Assembly (NCBI RefSeq): GCF_900177725.1
Contig: NZ_FXAT01000003.1
Span: 124,001 to 188,000 of the forward strand
Source of the DNA: Paraburkholderia susongensis
GTDB taxonomy: Bacteria > Pseudomonadota > Gammaproteobacteria > Burkholderiales > Burkholderiaceae
Direction: 5' to 3'
DNA: 64,000 nt
Shown here: piece after piece, positions 1 through 8,661 of the stretch
How positions within the stretch are numbered: the first letter of the stretch is position 1
How the letters are laid out: every line of letters starts with the position of its first letter
Notes under the pieces: model-generated
What the model saw: the letters and a program-made list of their open reading frames with translations, nothing else
Databases searched by the model: none
Told to the model about the DNA's origin: nothing
Position numbers and translations under genes: made by a program

Positions 1-129
1 CAGCTTCGCCGCCGCCTCGACCGACGCATGACCGATCACGTCGAAGCCCGCCAGTTGCAGGCTCTGCACGCTTGCGCGCCGCACCAGCTCGTCGTCTTCG
101 ATGTACAGCACTTGCAGGCCGTCGTTCAT
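1..129 (-). CDS. dctD: DctD response regulator, N-terminal fragment cut by window edge
   Basis: The first 43 codons of a two-component receiver domain are visible, read leftward off the window. The start reads MNDGLQVLYIEDDELVRR, with the acidic pair expected in a receiver pocket and a following helix. The fragment begins 31 bp after the dctB stop, so sensor and regulator are co-transcribed. In the known Dct system DctD is a sigma-54-dependent activator that switches on dctA when C4-dicarboxylates are present. The identity rests on the receiver start and the dctB/dctA context. The AAA+ and DNA-binding parts lie outside the window and cannot be checked. Confidence 0.85.
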   Translation of the reverse strand, partial: MNDGLQVLYIEDDELVRRASVQSLQLAGFDVIGHASVEAAAKL

Positions 130-160
130 TGCGTGTTCCGTGTGATTCTTCCGTGTGATG

Positions 161-2128
161 TCAGGAGCCCGCGGTCAGCGAATCCTGCGAGGGGTTTGTT
201 TGCACGCGCGCGCGGCGCAGCGTCAACACGAATAGTGCACCACCGTGCGGTGCGTTGCGCCCGACGAGCGAGCCACCGCAATCGCGCGCGATCGACGATG
301 AAATCGCGAGGCCGAGGCCGAGCCCCTGGCCCATCTCCTTGGTCGTGAAGAACGGCTCGAACAGACGCGGCAGCACGTCCTCGGGGATGCCGGGACCGTT
401 GTCGCTCACCGCGAGCGACAGGTTCGCTTCGGCGGCCTCGACCTCGACCGTGATGCGCGGTGCGCTCATCCCGGCGGTGGCATCGAGCGCGTTGCCGAGC
501 AGGTTGATGAGCACCTGTTCGAGCCGCAGATCGTCGCAATGCGCGACCAGTTCGGGATGATCGTCCGCGAGACTCAGTGGTGTGCGCACGCCGTTTGTCG
601 CGCTGGCGCCAGAACCAGAGCCGGAACGGGCACCAGCACCAGCATCCGCATCGACGAGAACGAACTCGACCTCAACGCCCTGCAAACGCTTCTGAAGCAG
701 CGCCACGACGTTGCGCAACGCCCGCACGATCGGCGCTCGCGCACTGCGCGGCCGCGCCCGGCCAACGAACAGCTTCAACTGATTCGTGATCTTGCCCATG
801 CGCTCGGTGAGCGCCGCGATCGCTTCGAGATTCTCGCGCGCCGATGCCTGATCGCCGCGTTCGAGCAGCACGCGCGTGTTGTCCGAGAAGCTGCGCAGCG
901 CCGCGAGCGGCTGATTCAGCTCATGCGTGATGCCCGCCGCCATCTGGCCGAGCGCGGCGAGCTTGCTCGCCTGGATCAGCTCGTCGTGCGCGGCGCGCAG
1001 CTCCTGTTCGGCGCGCGTGCGCTCGGCCACTTCCTTCTGCAACTGCTCGTTCGCTTCGGACAGGTCGACGGTGCGCTCGGCGACGCGCTGGTTCAGCTCC
1101 GCGTACGCCTTTTGCAGCAGCGCGCGGCTGCGCATCACTTCGCGCACGCGCGCGCGGCGCATGCGCCAGTAGAACGCGAGCAGCACGAGCGAGATGTAGC
1201 CGAAGCCGGTGACGATGGTCGCCTTGCGCGCGTCGGCGTCGACCGGATCGACCGGCGAGAGCGTGATCAGATGCCAGTCCGGTTCGCCCATGCCGCGCCG
1301 CGACGCGAGGTAGCGCGGCGCGAGGCGCCCGCCGCCGATGCGCACGATCTGCGCATTGCCTTCGAGCGTGCGCTCGATCGTGACCGGCAGCGGCGCGATC
1401 GGCTGCTGCGCGTATTGCCGCGCCTGGTAGATCGAATCGGCGATCTGCCCCGACAGCGGCCGGATCGTGTGGTACTTCCACGCCGGCACCGAGGAGAGAA
1501 AGATCACGCCGTGATCGTCGGTGACGAGAAGTGGCTCGGACGCATCGATGCCCTGGAACCATTCGAGATCGAGCTTGACGACCGCCACGCCGACGATCTT
1601 GCCGTCGCGCCGCACCGGCTGCGAGATGTAGTAGCCCGGCGCCTGCGAAATCGTGCCGATGCCGAAGAAGCGGCCCACGCCGCCCTTCACCGCATCGACG
1701 AAATACGGCCGGAACTGGTAGCCCGCGCCGACGAAGCTGCCCGGCCCGCGCCAGTTGCTCGCGGCGACGCAATAGCCGTCAAGCGAAATGATGTAGGTGA
1801 CCGTGGCGCGCGCATGGCGGTTCAGGTCTTCGAGATAGAGATTGGCGCGCTTGACGTTGGCTGGGTTCGGATCGACCAGCACGTCCTGCACGATCGGATG
1901 CTCGGCGAGCAGATAAGGCAACGACTCGTAGCGCTCGAGCGTGCTTTTGAGCGTGCTCGCGGTGCGCTCGGCGCGCACGGCGGCATTGCGCCGCAGCGTC
2001 TCGACGCCGCTTTGCCACGCGATGCTGTAGGTAAGCCCGCACGCCGCCACGAGCCCGGCCAGCAGCGCGAAGAGGATCAGCAGACGGCGCGTCACGTTGG
2101 CAAGATCCGATCGATGGGGATCGGACAT
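161..2128 (-). CDS. dctB: C4-dicarboxylate sensor histidine kinase DctB
   Basis: Membrane sensor kinase of about 655 residues. Residues 15-36 form a first membrane segment. A periplasmic cache-type sensing region follows, then a second segment near residues 303-322, a coiled coil, a HisKA box (GITHELNQPLA) with phospho-acceptor His402, and an HATPase domain with N box (INLLGNALDA), G1 (DNGPGIP) and G2 (GLGLGLAISS). The family senses succinate, malate or fumarate and phosphorylates DctD. dctA lies upstream and dctD downstream on the same strand. The start at MSDPHRSD was chosen because the residues before it are low-complexity and Pro/Ser-rich. No good ribosome site marks either start, so a longer form from about 2292 remains possible. 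Confidence 0.9.
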   Translation of the reverse strand: MSDPHRSDLANVTRRLLILFALLAGLVAACGLTYSIAWQSGVETLRRNAAVRAERTASTLKSTLERYESLPYLLAEHPIVQDVLVDPNPANVKRANLYLEDLNRHARATVTYIISLDGYCVAASNWRGPGSFVGAGYQFRPYFVDAVKGGVGRFFGIGTISQAPGYYISQPVRRDGKIVGVAVVKLDLEWFQGIDASEPLLVTDDHGVIFLSSVPAWKYHTIRPLSGQIADSIYQARQYAQQPIAPLPVTIERTLEGNAQIVRIGGGRLAPRYLASRRGMGEPDWHLITLSPVDPVDADARKATIVTGFGYISLVLLAFYWRMRRARVREVMRSRALLQKAYAELNQRVAERTVDLSEANEQLQKEVAERTRAEQELRAAHDELIQASKLAALGQMAAGITHELNQPLAALRSFSDNTRVLLERGDQASARENLEAIAALTERMGKITNQLKLFVGRARPRSARAPIVRALRNVVALLQKRLQGVEVEFVLVDADAGAGARSGSGSGASATNGVRTPLSLADDHPELVAHCDDLRLEQVLINLLGNALDATAGMSAPRITVEVEAAEANLSLAVSDNGPGIPEDVLPRLFEPFFTTKEMGQGLGLGLAISSSIARDCGGSLVGRNAPHGGALFVLTLRRARVQTNPSQDSLTAGS

Positions 2129-2167
2129 TGTGGCATAAGGCGGCACGCCATCCCGGCGAGGCCGGCC

Positions 2168-2205
2168 GCGAGTTTCGCCGGGGGTTTCGTTGCGAGTTTC
2201 GCCGG
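2168..2205. repeat. 14-bp direct repeat between dctA and dctB
   Basis: GCGAGTTTCGCCGG occurs at 2168-2181 and again at 2192-2205, a period of 24 bp. It lies in the 218-bp gap between the dctA stop and the chosen dctB start. If dctB started upstream, the repeat would encode a Gly-Glu-Thr-Arg-rich stretch. No function is apparent. Confidence 0.5.
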
Positions 2206-2346
2206 ATGGATGCGCCGAAGGCGCCGAGGAAGACGCCAGAGGCACGGAGGAAGAAGAAGGCGCCCCGGATGGACGCGCGGACACCGGTTTCATACGCAGG
2301 CGTCCGCGCTCATGACGGCAGAAGTGGTCCGGGCTTTGAGCGCCGC

Positions 2347-3627
2347 TCAGACGCCGGCCGGCTCTTTGACCGTCGCTTCGCCGCGCAGCACCGAATTGAG
2401 CCTGTTGCGGTCGAGCTCCTTCTCCCATGCCGACACGACGACCGTTGCGACACCGTTGCCGACGATGTTGGTCAACGCGCGGCATTCGCTCATGAAGCGG
2501 TCGATGCCGAGAATCAGCACCATGCCCGCGAGCGGAATCGTCGGCACGACGGCGAGCGTCGCCGCGAGCGTGATGAAGCCCGCGCCGGTCACGCCGCTCG
2601 CGCCCTTCGAGGTCAGCATCGTCACCGCGAGCAGCGTGAGCTGCTGCCCCCAGGTGAGGTCGGTGTTGGTCGCCTGGGCGATGAAGAGCACCGCCATCGT
2701 CATGTAGATGTTGGTGCCGTCGAGGTTGAACGAGTAGCCGGTCGGCACCACGAGGCCCACCACCGAGCGCGAGCAGCCGAGATTTTCGAGCTTCTGCATC
2801 AGTTGCGGCAGCGCGGCTTCGGACGAGCTCGTGCCGAGCACGATCAGCATCTCTTCCTTGATGTACGCGACGAAGCGCAGGATGTTGAAGCCCACGAAGC
2901 GCGCGATGATGCCGAGCACGACCACCACGAACACGATCGAGGTCAGATAGAACGTGCCGATCAGCTTGAGCATCGGCAGGAGCGAACCGATGCCGTACTT
3001 GCCGATCGTGAACGCCATCGCGCCGAACGCGCCGATCGGCGCGAGCTTCGTGATGATACGCACCATGCCGAACAGCACGTGCGAAATCCCTTCGATGAAG
3101 TTCGTGACGACCTTGCCCTTCTCACCAGCCGTCGCGAGCACCGCGCCGAACAGCAGCGCGATCAGCAGGATCTGCAGGATTTCGCCTTGCGCGAACGCCG
3201 AGGAGATCGTGTCGGGAATGATGTGCATGAAGAAGTCGACAGTCGACTGGCCGTGCGCCTTCGCGGCGTACGACGCGACCGCGCGGCCGTCGAGCGAGGC
3301 CGGATCGACGTTGAAGCCGACGCCGGGACGCAGCAGGTGCGTCGCGGCGAGGCCGAGCAGGAGCGCGAAAGTCGAGACGATCTCGAAGTACAGCAGCGCC
3401 TTGCCGCCGACGCGCCCGACCTTCTTCATGTCCTCCATGCCGGCGATGCCCGTCACCACCGTGCAGAAAATGATCGGCCCGATCACCATCTTGATGAGCT
3501 TGATGAAGCCGTCGCCGAGCGGCTTCATATCGACGGCGAGGTTCGGGTAGAAATGCCCCAGTACGATGCCGATGATGATCGCCACGATCACCTGGACGTA
3601 CAGCACTTTATGGATAGGTTTCTTCAC
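2347..3627 (-). CDS. dctA: C4-dicarboxylate:cation symporter DctA
   Basis: A 426-residue inner-membrane transporter of the dicarboxylate/amino acid:cation symporter family, very close to the 428 residues of E. coli DctA. It imports succinate, fumarate and malate with protons or sodium. Family signatures are visible, including a serine-rich re-entrant loop ([11 protein letters not shown]), [12 protein letters not shown] and [13 protein letters not shown]. The start is a GTG at 3627 ([12 protein letters not shown]), preceded six bases upstream by AGGA. The reading frame extends further upstream, but that part is Arg-rich and not family-like. Transcription is probably driven by the sigma-54 promoter at 3816-3831, giving a leader of about 180 nt. 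dctB and dctD follow downstream. Confidence 0.95.
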   Translation of the reverse strand: MKKPIHKVLYVQVIVAIIIGIVLGHFYPNLAVDMKPLGDGFIKLIKMVIGPIIFCTVVTGIAGMEDMKKVGRVGGKALLYFEIVSTFALLLGLAATHLLRPGVGFNVDPASLDGRAVASYAAKAHGQSTVDFFMHIIPDTISSAFAQGEILQILLIALLFGAVLATAGEKGKVVTNFIEGISHVLFGMVRIITKLAPIGAFGAMAFTIGKYGIGSLLPMLKLIGTFYLTSIVFVVVVLGIIARFVGFNILRFVAYIKEEMLIVLGTSSSEAALPQLMQKLENLGCSRSVVGLVVPTGYSFNLDGTNIYMTMAVLFIAQATNTDLTWGQQLTLLAVTMLTSKGASGVTGAGFITLAATLAVVPTIPLAGMVLILGIDRFMSECRALTNIVGNGVATVVVSAWEKELDRNRLNSVLRGEATVKEPAGV

Positions 3628-3815
3628 GATGTTTCCTGCGAGGGGGATGAGCTCATGGCCGTCTGCGGTGCATCGGCGCGCGAACGGACGTCGTCGCGCG
3701 CAAGCACCGCATCGGGGCGACCAAGACGACGAATTCAGAAATACCGGGGAGGGAAATCGGACATCGTTGTCTCCTTGCTTTAGTTGTCGGACCGTTGCGG
3801 CCGCACGATCTGAAT

Positions 3816-3831
3816 TGCAAGGTCGATGCCA
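3816..3831 (-). promoter_or_regulatory. sigma-54 promoter of dctA
   Basis: On the minus strand TGGCATCGACCTTGCA has the invariant GG and GC separated by exactly 10 bases, matching the -24/-12 consensus TGGCAC-N5-TTGCA at nearly every position. It points at dctA, whose start codon is about 190 bp downstream. dctA is a classic RpoN-dependent gene and the DctB/DctD pair adjoins it. The remaining dctA-ugpQ gap (3946-4091) shows nothing else recognisable. Confidence 0.85.
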
Positions 3832-3893
3832 GTTCGATATCAGGCTGTGGGCCTTGATTTTTATGGGTTTTCTGGCGAGGTCGGGCACGCGCC

Positions 3894-3940
3894 TTCCGGG
3901 ATTCCGGAAATCCGGACGGCGGCTGTCGGGGAATCCGGAA
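3894..3940. promoter_or_regulatory. Probable DctD enhancer: two phased inverted repeats
   Basis: A perfect inverted repeat TTCCGG-N4-CCGGAA lies at 3894-3909. A weaker copy with the same geometry, GTCGGG-N4-CCGGAA, lies at 3925-3940. Their centres are 31 bp apart, about three helical turns, and lie roughly 97 and 128 bp upstream of the expected dctA start site. That is where sigma-54 activators bind. An AT-rich stretch (3855-3872) with an AATCAA core between enhancer and promoter could bend DNA through IHF. Assignment to DctD is inferred from position. Confidence 0.6.
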
Positions 3941-4091
3941 TCCGGTGAAGGCGGAGTTTGGGGGAAACCCTGATGGGTTAGGAAGCGGAAGCGGCAAGTG
4001 CAGGTTAACGGCTGCCGCCGCTCATTCGTCTATCCGCTTACTCACGCTGTTCGCATCCGCCCTGCGCGGTGCTCCATCCTCGCGCCGCTTT

Positions 4092-4865
4092 CTACTGCCC
4101 GGACAGCATGTCATGCGCGAGCAAATCGATACGATCCGTGCAGATCATGTCGACACCCCACTGCGCTAACAGTTGCGCGCGCGCCGGATCGTTCACCGTA
4201 TAAACCAGCACACGCAACCCGGCCGCGTGGATCTGCGCGACCAGCCGCTCGTTCAGATAGCGATGGCTCGCATGCAACGACACGCACTCCAGCTCGCGCA
4301 CGATGCGCAGCCAGTCCGCCGGCACCTCCTCGAACAACATGCCGCGCGGCAGCGACGGCGCCGCGTCACGCGCGGCGGCGAGCGCCTCGAACGAAAACGA
4401 CGACAGCAACGGCGGCGTCTGCCCTTGCCACAAGCTCAGCGCGCCGTTGGCGACCAGCGTGCCGGTGATCGCGTCGCGGCCCGGACACGGCTTGATCTCG
4501 ATGTTGGCGGCGATGCCGTCGCGCGCGCAGCGCTCCGCCGCTTCGGCGAGGGTCGGCAGACGTGTGCCGGCGAATTGCGCGCCGCGCCACGCGCCGGCAT
4601 CGAGCGCGGCGAGTTGCTGCCACGTGTGCGCGGCAGCCGGGCCGCGACCGTTGGTCGTGCGATCGAGCGTGTCGTCGTGCAGCAGGAAGAGCTGATTGTC
4701 GGCGGAGAGCTTCGCGTCGAATTCGACCATGCGATAACCGTAGCGCACGCATGCGTCGAAGCCGGCCAGCGTGTTTTCAGGCGCCAGCGTGCCGCCGCAG
4801 CGATGCGCGACCAGCCGCGGATAAGGCCATTGTGCGGATACCCCGCGATCGATCCCGGTTGCCAC
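4092..4865 (-). CDS. ugpQ: Glycerophosphodiester phosphodiesterase, cytosolic UgpQ type
   Basis: A 257-residue GDPD-family TIM-barrel enzyme that hydrolyses glycerophosphodiesters to glycerol-3-phosphate and an alcohol. Catalytic elements are visible: the AHRCGG motif with His21, the metal-binding pair Glu48 and Asp50 (VEFDAK), and His63 in LLHDDTLDRTTNG. There is no signal peptide, so a cytosolic UgpQ-like rather than periplasmic GlpQ-like role is likely. The start is GTG at 4865, with GGAAGG about nine bases upstream. The ugp transporter genes usually found beside ugpQ are not in the window on this side. Confidence 0.9.
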   Translation of the reverse strand: MATGIDRGVSAQWPYPRLVAHRCGGTLAPENTLAGFDACVRYGYRMVEFDAKLSADNQLFLLHDDTLDRTTNGRGPAAAHTWQQLAALDAGAWRGAQFAGTRLPTLAEAAERCARDGIAANIEIKPCPGRDAITGTLVANGALSLWQGQTPPLLSSFSFEALAAARDAAPSLPRGMLFEEVPADWLRIVRELECVSLHASHRYLNERLVAQIHAAGLRVLVYTVNDPARAQLLAQWGVDMICTDRIDLLAHDMLSGQ

Positions 4866-5044
4866 GTCTCGTCACCTTCCAGATAGAGCGGTTCAGTGTG
4901 CTCGCGCTGCGCTCCTGCCGGCGAGATGCGCGAGTCCCGCGCGTAGTATCGCGTAAGGCGAAACGCCGCGATAGCTGGATAGCCGGATGAATGCCTGACT
5001 GAGCGGATAGGCCGATATCCGGATAGCCGGCTGCGACCTCGCGC

Positions 5045-5076
5045 AAAAAAGAAAAGCCCGCGCGCGGCGGGCTTTT
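5045..5076 (-). terminator. Intrinsic terminator after lipA
   Basis: A perfect 10-bp stem (AAAAGCCCGC with GCGGGCTTTT) closes a 5-nt loop. Read on the minus strand it runs into TTTTCTTTTTT. It lies 29 bp past the lipA stop. The A-rich opposite arm may let it work in both directions. Confidence 0.9.
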
Positions 5077-5104
5077 GCTGTTACGGCTACCGGTGCTGCG
5101 ATCC

Positions 5105-6112
5105 TCAGACCACGCCAGCTCCATGCGCCTGCACGTCGGCGTGATAGCTCGAACGAACCATCGCGCCCACCGCGGCGTGCGTAAAGCCCATCTTGTACGC
5201 CTCTTCCTCGTACATCTTGAACGTGTCCGGATGCACGTACGCGCGCACCGGCAGATGGTGCTCCGAAGGCTGCAGATACTGGCCGATCGTGAGCATGTCC
5301 ACATCGTGCTCGCGCAGATCGCGCATCACCTGGAGAATTTCCTCCTCGGTTTCACCGAGGCCGACCATCAGGCCGGACTTGGTCGCGACGTGCGGATGCA
5401 GCGCCTTGAAGTCCTTGAGCAGCTTCAGCGAATGCGCGTAGTCCGAGCCCGGGCGCGCTTCCTTGTACAGACGCGGCACCGTTTCGAGGTTGTGGTTCAT
5501 CACGTCGGGCGGCGCGGCGTTCAGGATGCCGATCGCACGGTCCAGACGGCCGCGGAAGTCCGGCGTCAGAATTTCGATGCGCGTTTCCGGCGACAGCTCG
5601 CGCGTCTGGCGGATGCATTCGACAAAGTGCGCGGCGCCGCCGTCGCGCAGATCGTCGCGGTCGACGCTCGTAATCACGACGTACTTGAGCTTGAGCGCGG
5701 CAATGGTGCGCGCGAGGTTGGCCGGTTCGTCGACGTCGAGCGGATCAGGACGGCCGTGGCCGACGTCGCAGAACGGGCAGCGCCGCGTGCACTTGTCGCC
5801 CATGATCATGAAGGTCGCGGTGCCCTTGCCGAAGCATTCGCCGATGTTCGGGCAGCTCGCCTCTTCGCACACCGTGTGCAGATTGTGTTCGCGCAGAATC
5901 TGCTTGATTTCGTAGAAACGCGAGTTGCCGGTGGCCGCCTTGACGCGAATCCAGTCCGGCTTCTTCAGCTTTTCAATCGGAACGATCTTGATCGGGATGC
6001 GAGCAGTTTTGGCTTGCGCTTTCTGTTTCGCGGTGGCGTCGTAGACGGCGGGGGCCGGCACGCCTTCGGGCGCGGAGGAAGCTGCTGCGGGATTCGCGGT
6101 AACGTCAGTCAT
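5105..6112 (-). CDS. lipA: Lipoyl synthase (radical SAM)
   Basis: A 335-residue radical SAM enzyme that inserts two sulfurs into protein-bound octanoyl groups, completing lipoyl cofactors of pyruvate and 2-oxoglutarate dehydrogenases. Both iron-sulfur sites are present: an N-terminal auxiliary cluster motif ([12 protein letters not shown]) and the radical SAM CxxxCxxC (CTRRCPFC). The C-terminal region ends with the usual conserved Arg-Ser-Ser-Tyr (VRSSYHA). The start [10 protein letters not shown] at 6112 is 13 bp after the lipB stop, so the two genes form one transcription unit. The longer upstream frame overlaps lipB and is not family-like. Confidence 0.97.
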   Translation of the reverse strand: MTDVTANPAAASSAPEGVPAPAVYDATAKQKAQAKTARIPIKIVPIEKLKKPDWIRVKAATGNSRFYEIKQILREHNLHTVCEEASCPNIGECFGKGTATFMIMGDKCTRRCPFCDVGHGRPDPLDVDEPANLARTIAALKLKYVVITSVDRDDLRDGGAAHFVECIRQTRELSPETRIEILTPDFRGRLDRAIGILNAAPPDVMNHNLETVPRLYKEARPGSDYAHSLKLLKDFKALHPHVATKSGLMVGLGETEEEILQVMRDLREHDVDMLTIGQYLQPSEHHLPVRAYVHPDTFKMYEEEAYKMGFTHAAVGAMVRSSYHADVQAHGAGVV

Positions 6113-6125
6113 TCGTTCGATCCAG

Positions 6126-6860
6126 TCAGGCGGTGAGCGCACCGGCCTGCGGTTGGGCGACGGCCGCGGGATTGCCGTCGAGGTTTGCGGTGAGGCGTGC
6201 TGCAAGGGTACGGGCTACGTCGTCCCAGCCGGCGGCAACGCCGAGCGTTGCCATGTCGACCGTTTCGAGCCCCGCGTAGCCGCATGGATTGATCGCGAGA
6301 AACGGCCGCAGGTCCATGTTCACGTTCAGACTCACGCCGTGATAGCTGCAGCCGTTGCGGATTTTCAGGCCCAGCGCCGCGATCTTGGCGCCGGCATGCG
6401 GCCCGGCGTCGGGCCCGGGCGCCACGTAAATGCCGGGGGCGCCCGCCTTGCGTTCTCCGGCGAGATTATACGCCGCCAGGGTGTCGATCACGGCCTGCTC
6501 GATCCGCGTGACCATTTCGCGCACCATGAGCTTGCGGCGGCGCAAGTCGAGCAGCAGATAAGCCACCACCTGTCCCGGCCCGTGATACGTGATCTGTCCG
6601 CCCCGATCGACCTTGACGAGCGGGATATCGCTGTCGGCGGCGAGCAGATGGGCCGGATCGCCGGCCTGGCCGAGCGTGAAGACGGGGGGATGTTCGACGA
6701 GCCAGATTTCGTCGGGGGTGTCGGCGGTGCGCGAGTCGGTGAACGCGCGCATCGCGTCGAAACTGGTCTCGTAGGATTCGCGGCCGAGCCAGCGCAGCGT
6801 GGGCGGTGTAGGCGCCGTGGCGGCAGGCAGAGGAGACGGGGAAACCGAGGTGGCGCACAT
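6126..6860 (-). CDS. lipB: Octanoyl-[ACP]:protein N-octanoyltransferase
   Basis: A 244-residue LipB that moves octanoate from acyl carrier protein to lipoyl domains, the step before LipA. Family signatures are the [12 protein letters not shown] loop, the lysine in [14 protein letters not shown] and the active-site cysteine in [10 protein letters not shown]. The first 20 residues are Pro/Ala/Ser-rich and variable. In related genomes, as I recall them, lipB commonly sits next to ybeD and dat. Here a DUF2917/LysR divergent pair separates them. Confidence 0.96.
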   Translation of the reverse strand: MCATSVSPSPLPAATAPTPPTLRWLGRESYETSFDAMRAFTDSRTADTPDEIWLVEHPPVFTLGQAGDPAHLLAADSDIPLVKVDRGGQITYHGPGQVVAYLLLDLRRRKLMVREMVTRIEQAVIDTLAAYNLAGERKAGAPGIYVAPGPDAGPHAGAKIAALGLKIRNGCSYHGVSLNVNMDLRPFLAINPCGYAGLETVDMATLGVAAGWDDVARTLAARLTANLDGNPAAVAQPQAGALTA

Positions 6861-6960
6861 GATCCCGGCAGTTTACCGAAATCTGGGAAAGCGCGCCCGG
6901 GGGGCCAGCAACAGAACCACCGGCCCGCTGACTTCGTGCGGCCTTCCGGCCGCGCCGACG

Positions 6961-7287
6961 TCAAACCGTGCGCCAGCCGCTCCGCAAACGCATGACCCAG
7001 CGCTCGCCGATGCGCGCGAGCCAGTTCAGCGCACGCTCGTCGCAGCGCGTCGGGACTGAAAAAGTCACCTTCGCGTGCATGGCCCCCTCGGCGCCGAGCC
7101 AGAGCCGCTCGCCGCGCCGCAGATGCAGCGTGTGGCCGGGTTGCAGCCAGTAGTCCTTCGTGTCGTCGCTGCGCGTGACCCAGACAGCGCCGCCGCGCAC
7201 GGTCAGCTTCGTGCTGCGCGCCACCTTCAGCGGCAGGGTTTCGCCGGTACGGACTTCGTATGCAATGCTAGAGGAAATTTCTCGCAT
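6961..7287 (-). CDS. DUF2917 protein divergent from LysR regulator
   Basis: A 108-residue protein that resembles the DUF2917 family of beta-proteobacteria. A compact beta-rich, cupin-like core is suggested by GGAVWVTRSDDTKDYWLQPG followed by HLRRGERLWL. No signal peptide or membrane segment is seen. It has a good ribosome site (GAGGG, about five bases before the ATG) and is transcribed away from the LysR gene across a 98-bp shared promoter region. That arrangement suggests it is the LysR target. The biochemical function is unknown. Confidence 0.75.
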   Translation of the reverse strand: MREISSSIAYEVRTGETLPLKVARSTKLTVRGGAVWVTRSDDTKDYWLQPGHTLHLRRGERLWLGAEGAMHAKVTFSVPTRCDERALNWLARIGERWVMRLRSGWRTV

Positions 7288-7303
7288 GATGCCCTCGCCA
7301 AAA

Positions 7304-7354
7304 ATCGTTTCATGGCTAAAATCGTAGATGCAGCAAGGGCTTGCGCAAAACGAT
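7304..7354. promoter_or_regulatory. Repeat-containing divergent promoter region, DUF2917/LysR
   Basis: The gap between the divergent genes holds ATCGTTT (7304-7310) and its inverted partner AAACGAT (7348-7354). A direct copy of the AAAATCGT half-site occurs at 7317-7325 (TAAAATCGT). These half-sites, roughly 15 and 44 bp apart, are candidates for autoregulatory LysR binding. The assignment is inferred from position and symmetry only. Confidence 0.4.
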
Positions 7355-7385
7355 CAATTTTCACGGCTATGTGAGAAATATTGCA

Positions 7386-8369
7386 ATGGACCTCCGGCAA
7401 CTCCCCGCACTGAACGCGATCAAGGCGTTCGAAGCCGCCGCCCGCCACGAGAGCTTCTCGCGCGCCGCCGACGAACTCTTCGTCACGCACGGCGCCGTCA
7501 GCCATCAGATCCGCGCGCTCGAGGCCGAACTCGGCGTGTCGCTGTTCGCGCGCGACGGCAAACGCGTGCGCCTCACCGAAACCGGCCGGCGCTATGCCGC
7601 GCAGGTGCGCAGCGCGCTAATGGAACTCGCCGACGCCACCCGCTCGATCCGCGCCGGCGACCGCGAGCGGCGCCTCGTGGTGTCGATGCTGTCGTCGTTC
7701 GCGGCGCGCTGGGTGACGCCGCGCGTCGGCAGTTTTATCGAGGCGCATCCGCAGTGGGACCTCGAACTGCTGTCCACCAATGCGCTGACGGATTTCGCGC
7801 GCGACGACGTCGACCTCGCGATCCGTTTCGGCTTCGGCAAATATCCGGGCCTGCACGCAGAGCTGCTGCTGGAGGAAATTTTCTTCCCGGCCTGCTCGCC
7901 GAACTTCAACGGCGGCAAGCTGCCGCAAACCCCGGCCGATCTCGCCAAAGTCACGCTGCTGCGTTCCGACGACGAGTTATGGCGCCCGTGGTTCGATGCG
8001 GCCGGCCTCACCGACTGGCCGGAGCCGAAGCGCGGCGTGCTGTATCAGGATTCGTCGAATCTGCTGCAGGCGGCCATCGACGGCCAAGGGGTCGCGCTCG
8101 TGCGCCGCTCGCTCGCCATGCACGAAATCGCGGCGGGCCGGCTCGTGCGGCTCTTCGACGTGGATGGGCCAAGCCCGTGGCAATACTACTTCATCTGCCC
8201 GTCGCAGATGATCGAAACCGCGCGGGTCAAGGCATTTCGCGACTGGGTGTTCGACGAGGTGGGACGCTTCAGGCAGCTTTTCGACCTTGCCTGCGAGGCG
8301 GGTCCCGCCGCGAGCGCGCGCCTTGCGGCGCAAGAGACGACGGCGGACGCATTGCGCGCCACGCCGTGA
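7386..8369 (+). CDS. LysR-family transcriptional regulator (GcvA-like)
   Basis: A 327-residue LysR regulator. Residues about 1-62 carry the winged helix-turn-helix (ALNAIKAFEAAARHESFSRA, then VTHGAVSHQIRALE and LFARDGKRVRLTETG), followed by the linker helix and a periplasmic-binding-type effector domain. The wording of the HTH is closest to the GcvA/AmpR subgroup. The start at MDLRQLPALN was chosen because family alignment begins there. The frame extends 15 codons upstream. It is divergent from the DUF2917 gene, its probable target. The effector is unknown. Confidence 0.9.
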   Translation: MDLRQLPALNAIKAFEAAARHESFSRAADELFVTHGAVSHQIRALEAELGVSLFARDGKRVRLTETGRRYAAQVRSALMELADATRSIRAGDRERRLVVSMLSSFAARWVTPRVGSFIEAHPQWDLELLSTNALTDFARDDVDLAIRFGFGKYPGLHAELLLEEIFFPACSPNFNGGKLPQTPADLAKVTLLRSDDELWRPWFDAAGLTDWPEPKRGVLYQDSSNLLQAAIDGQGVALVRRSLAMHEIAAGRLVRLFDVDGPSPWQYYFICPSQMIETARVKAFRDWVFDEVGRFRQLFDLACEAGPAASARLAAQETTADALRATP

Positions 8370-8391
8370 CAGGGGAGCGTTGCGCGCCGCT

Positions 8392-8661
8392 TTACAGCAC
8401 GACCTTGACCATCGGATGGCCGGTGAGCGCGCGATAGATGTCGTCGAGATGCGCGCGGCTCGTTGCGCGCACCGTGACGGTCAGCCCCGTGTAGGTGCCG
8501 CTGCTCGACGGCCGCGTTTCGACGCGCGAACCGTCGACGTCGCTATCGAACTGGCGCACCACCGCGACGATCGTCTCGGCAAACTCGGGGTGCGATTTGC
8601 CCATGATCTTGATCGGGAAATCGCAGGGAAATTCAAACAGTGAGTCGTTCTCGGGATTCAT
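8392..8661 (-). CDS. ybeD: YbeD/DUF493 family protein
   Basis: An 89-residue cytosolic protein of the DUF493 (UPF0250, YbeD) family, whose ferredoxin-like fold resembles ACT regulatory domains. The C-terminal GHPMVKVVL is characteristic. A strong ribosome site, AAGGAG, sits six bases before the ATG. The first 29 bp overlap the end of dat, so the two are translationally linked. YbeD is often beside lipB. Here lipB lies about 1.5 kb away beyond a LysR/DUF2917 insertion. The molecular role is not established. Confidence 0.9.
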   Translation of the reverse strand: MNPENDSLFEFPCDFPIKIMGKSHPEFAETIVAVVRQFDSDVDGSRVETRPSSSGTYTGLTVTVRATSRAHLDDIYRALTGHPMVKVVL

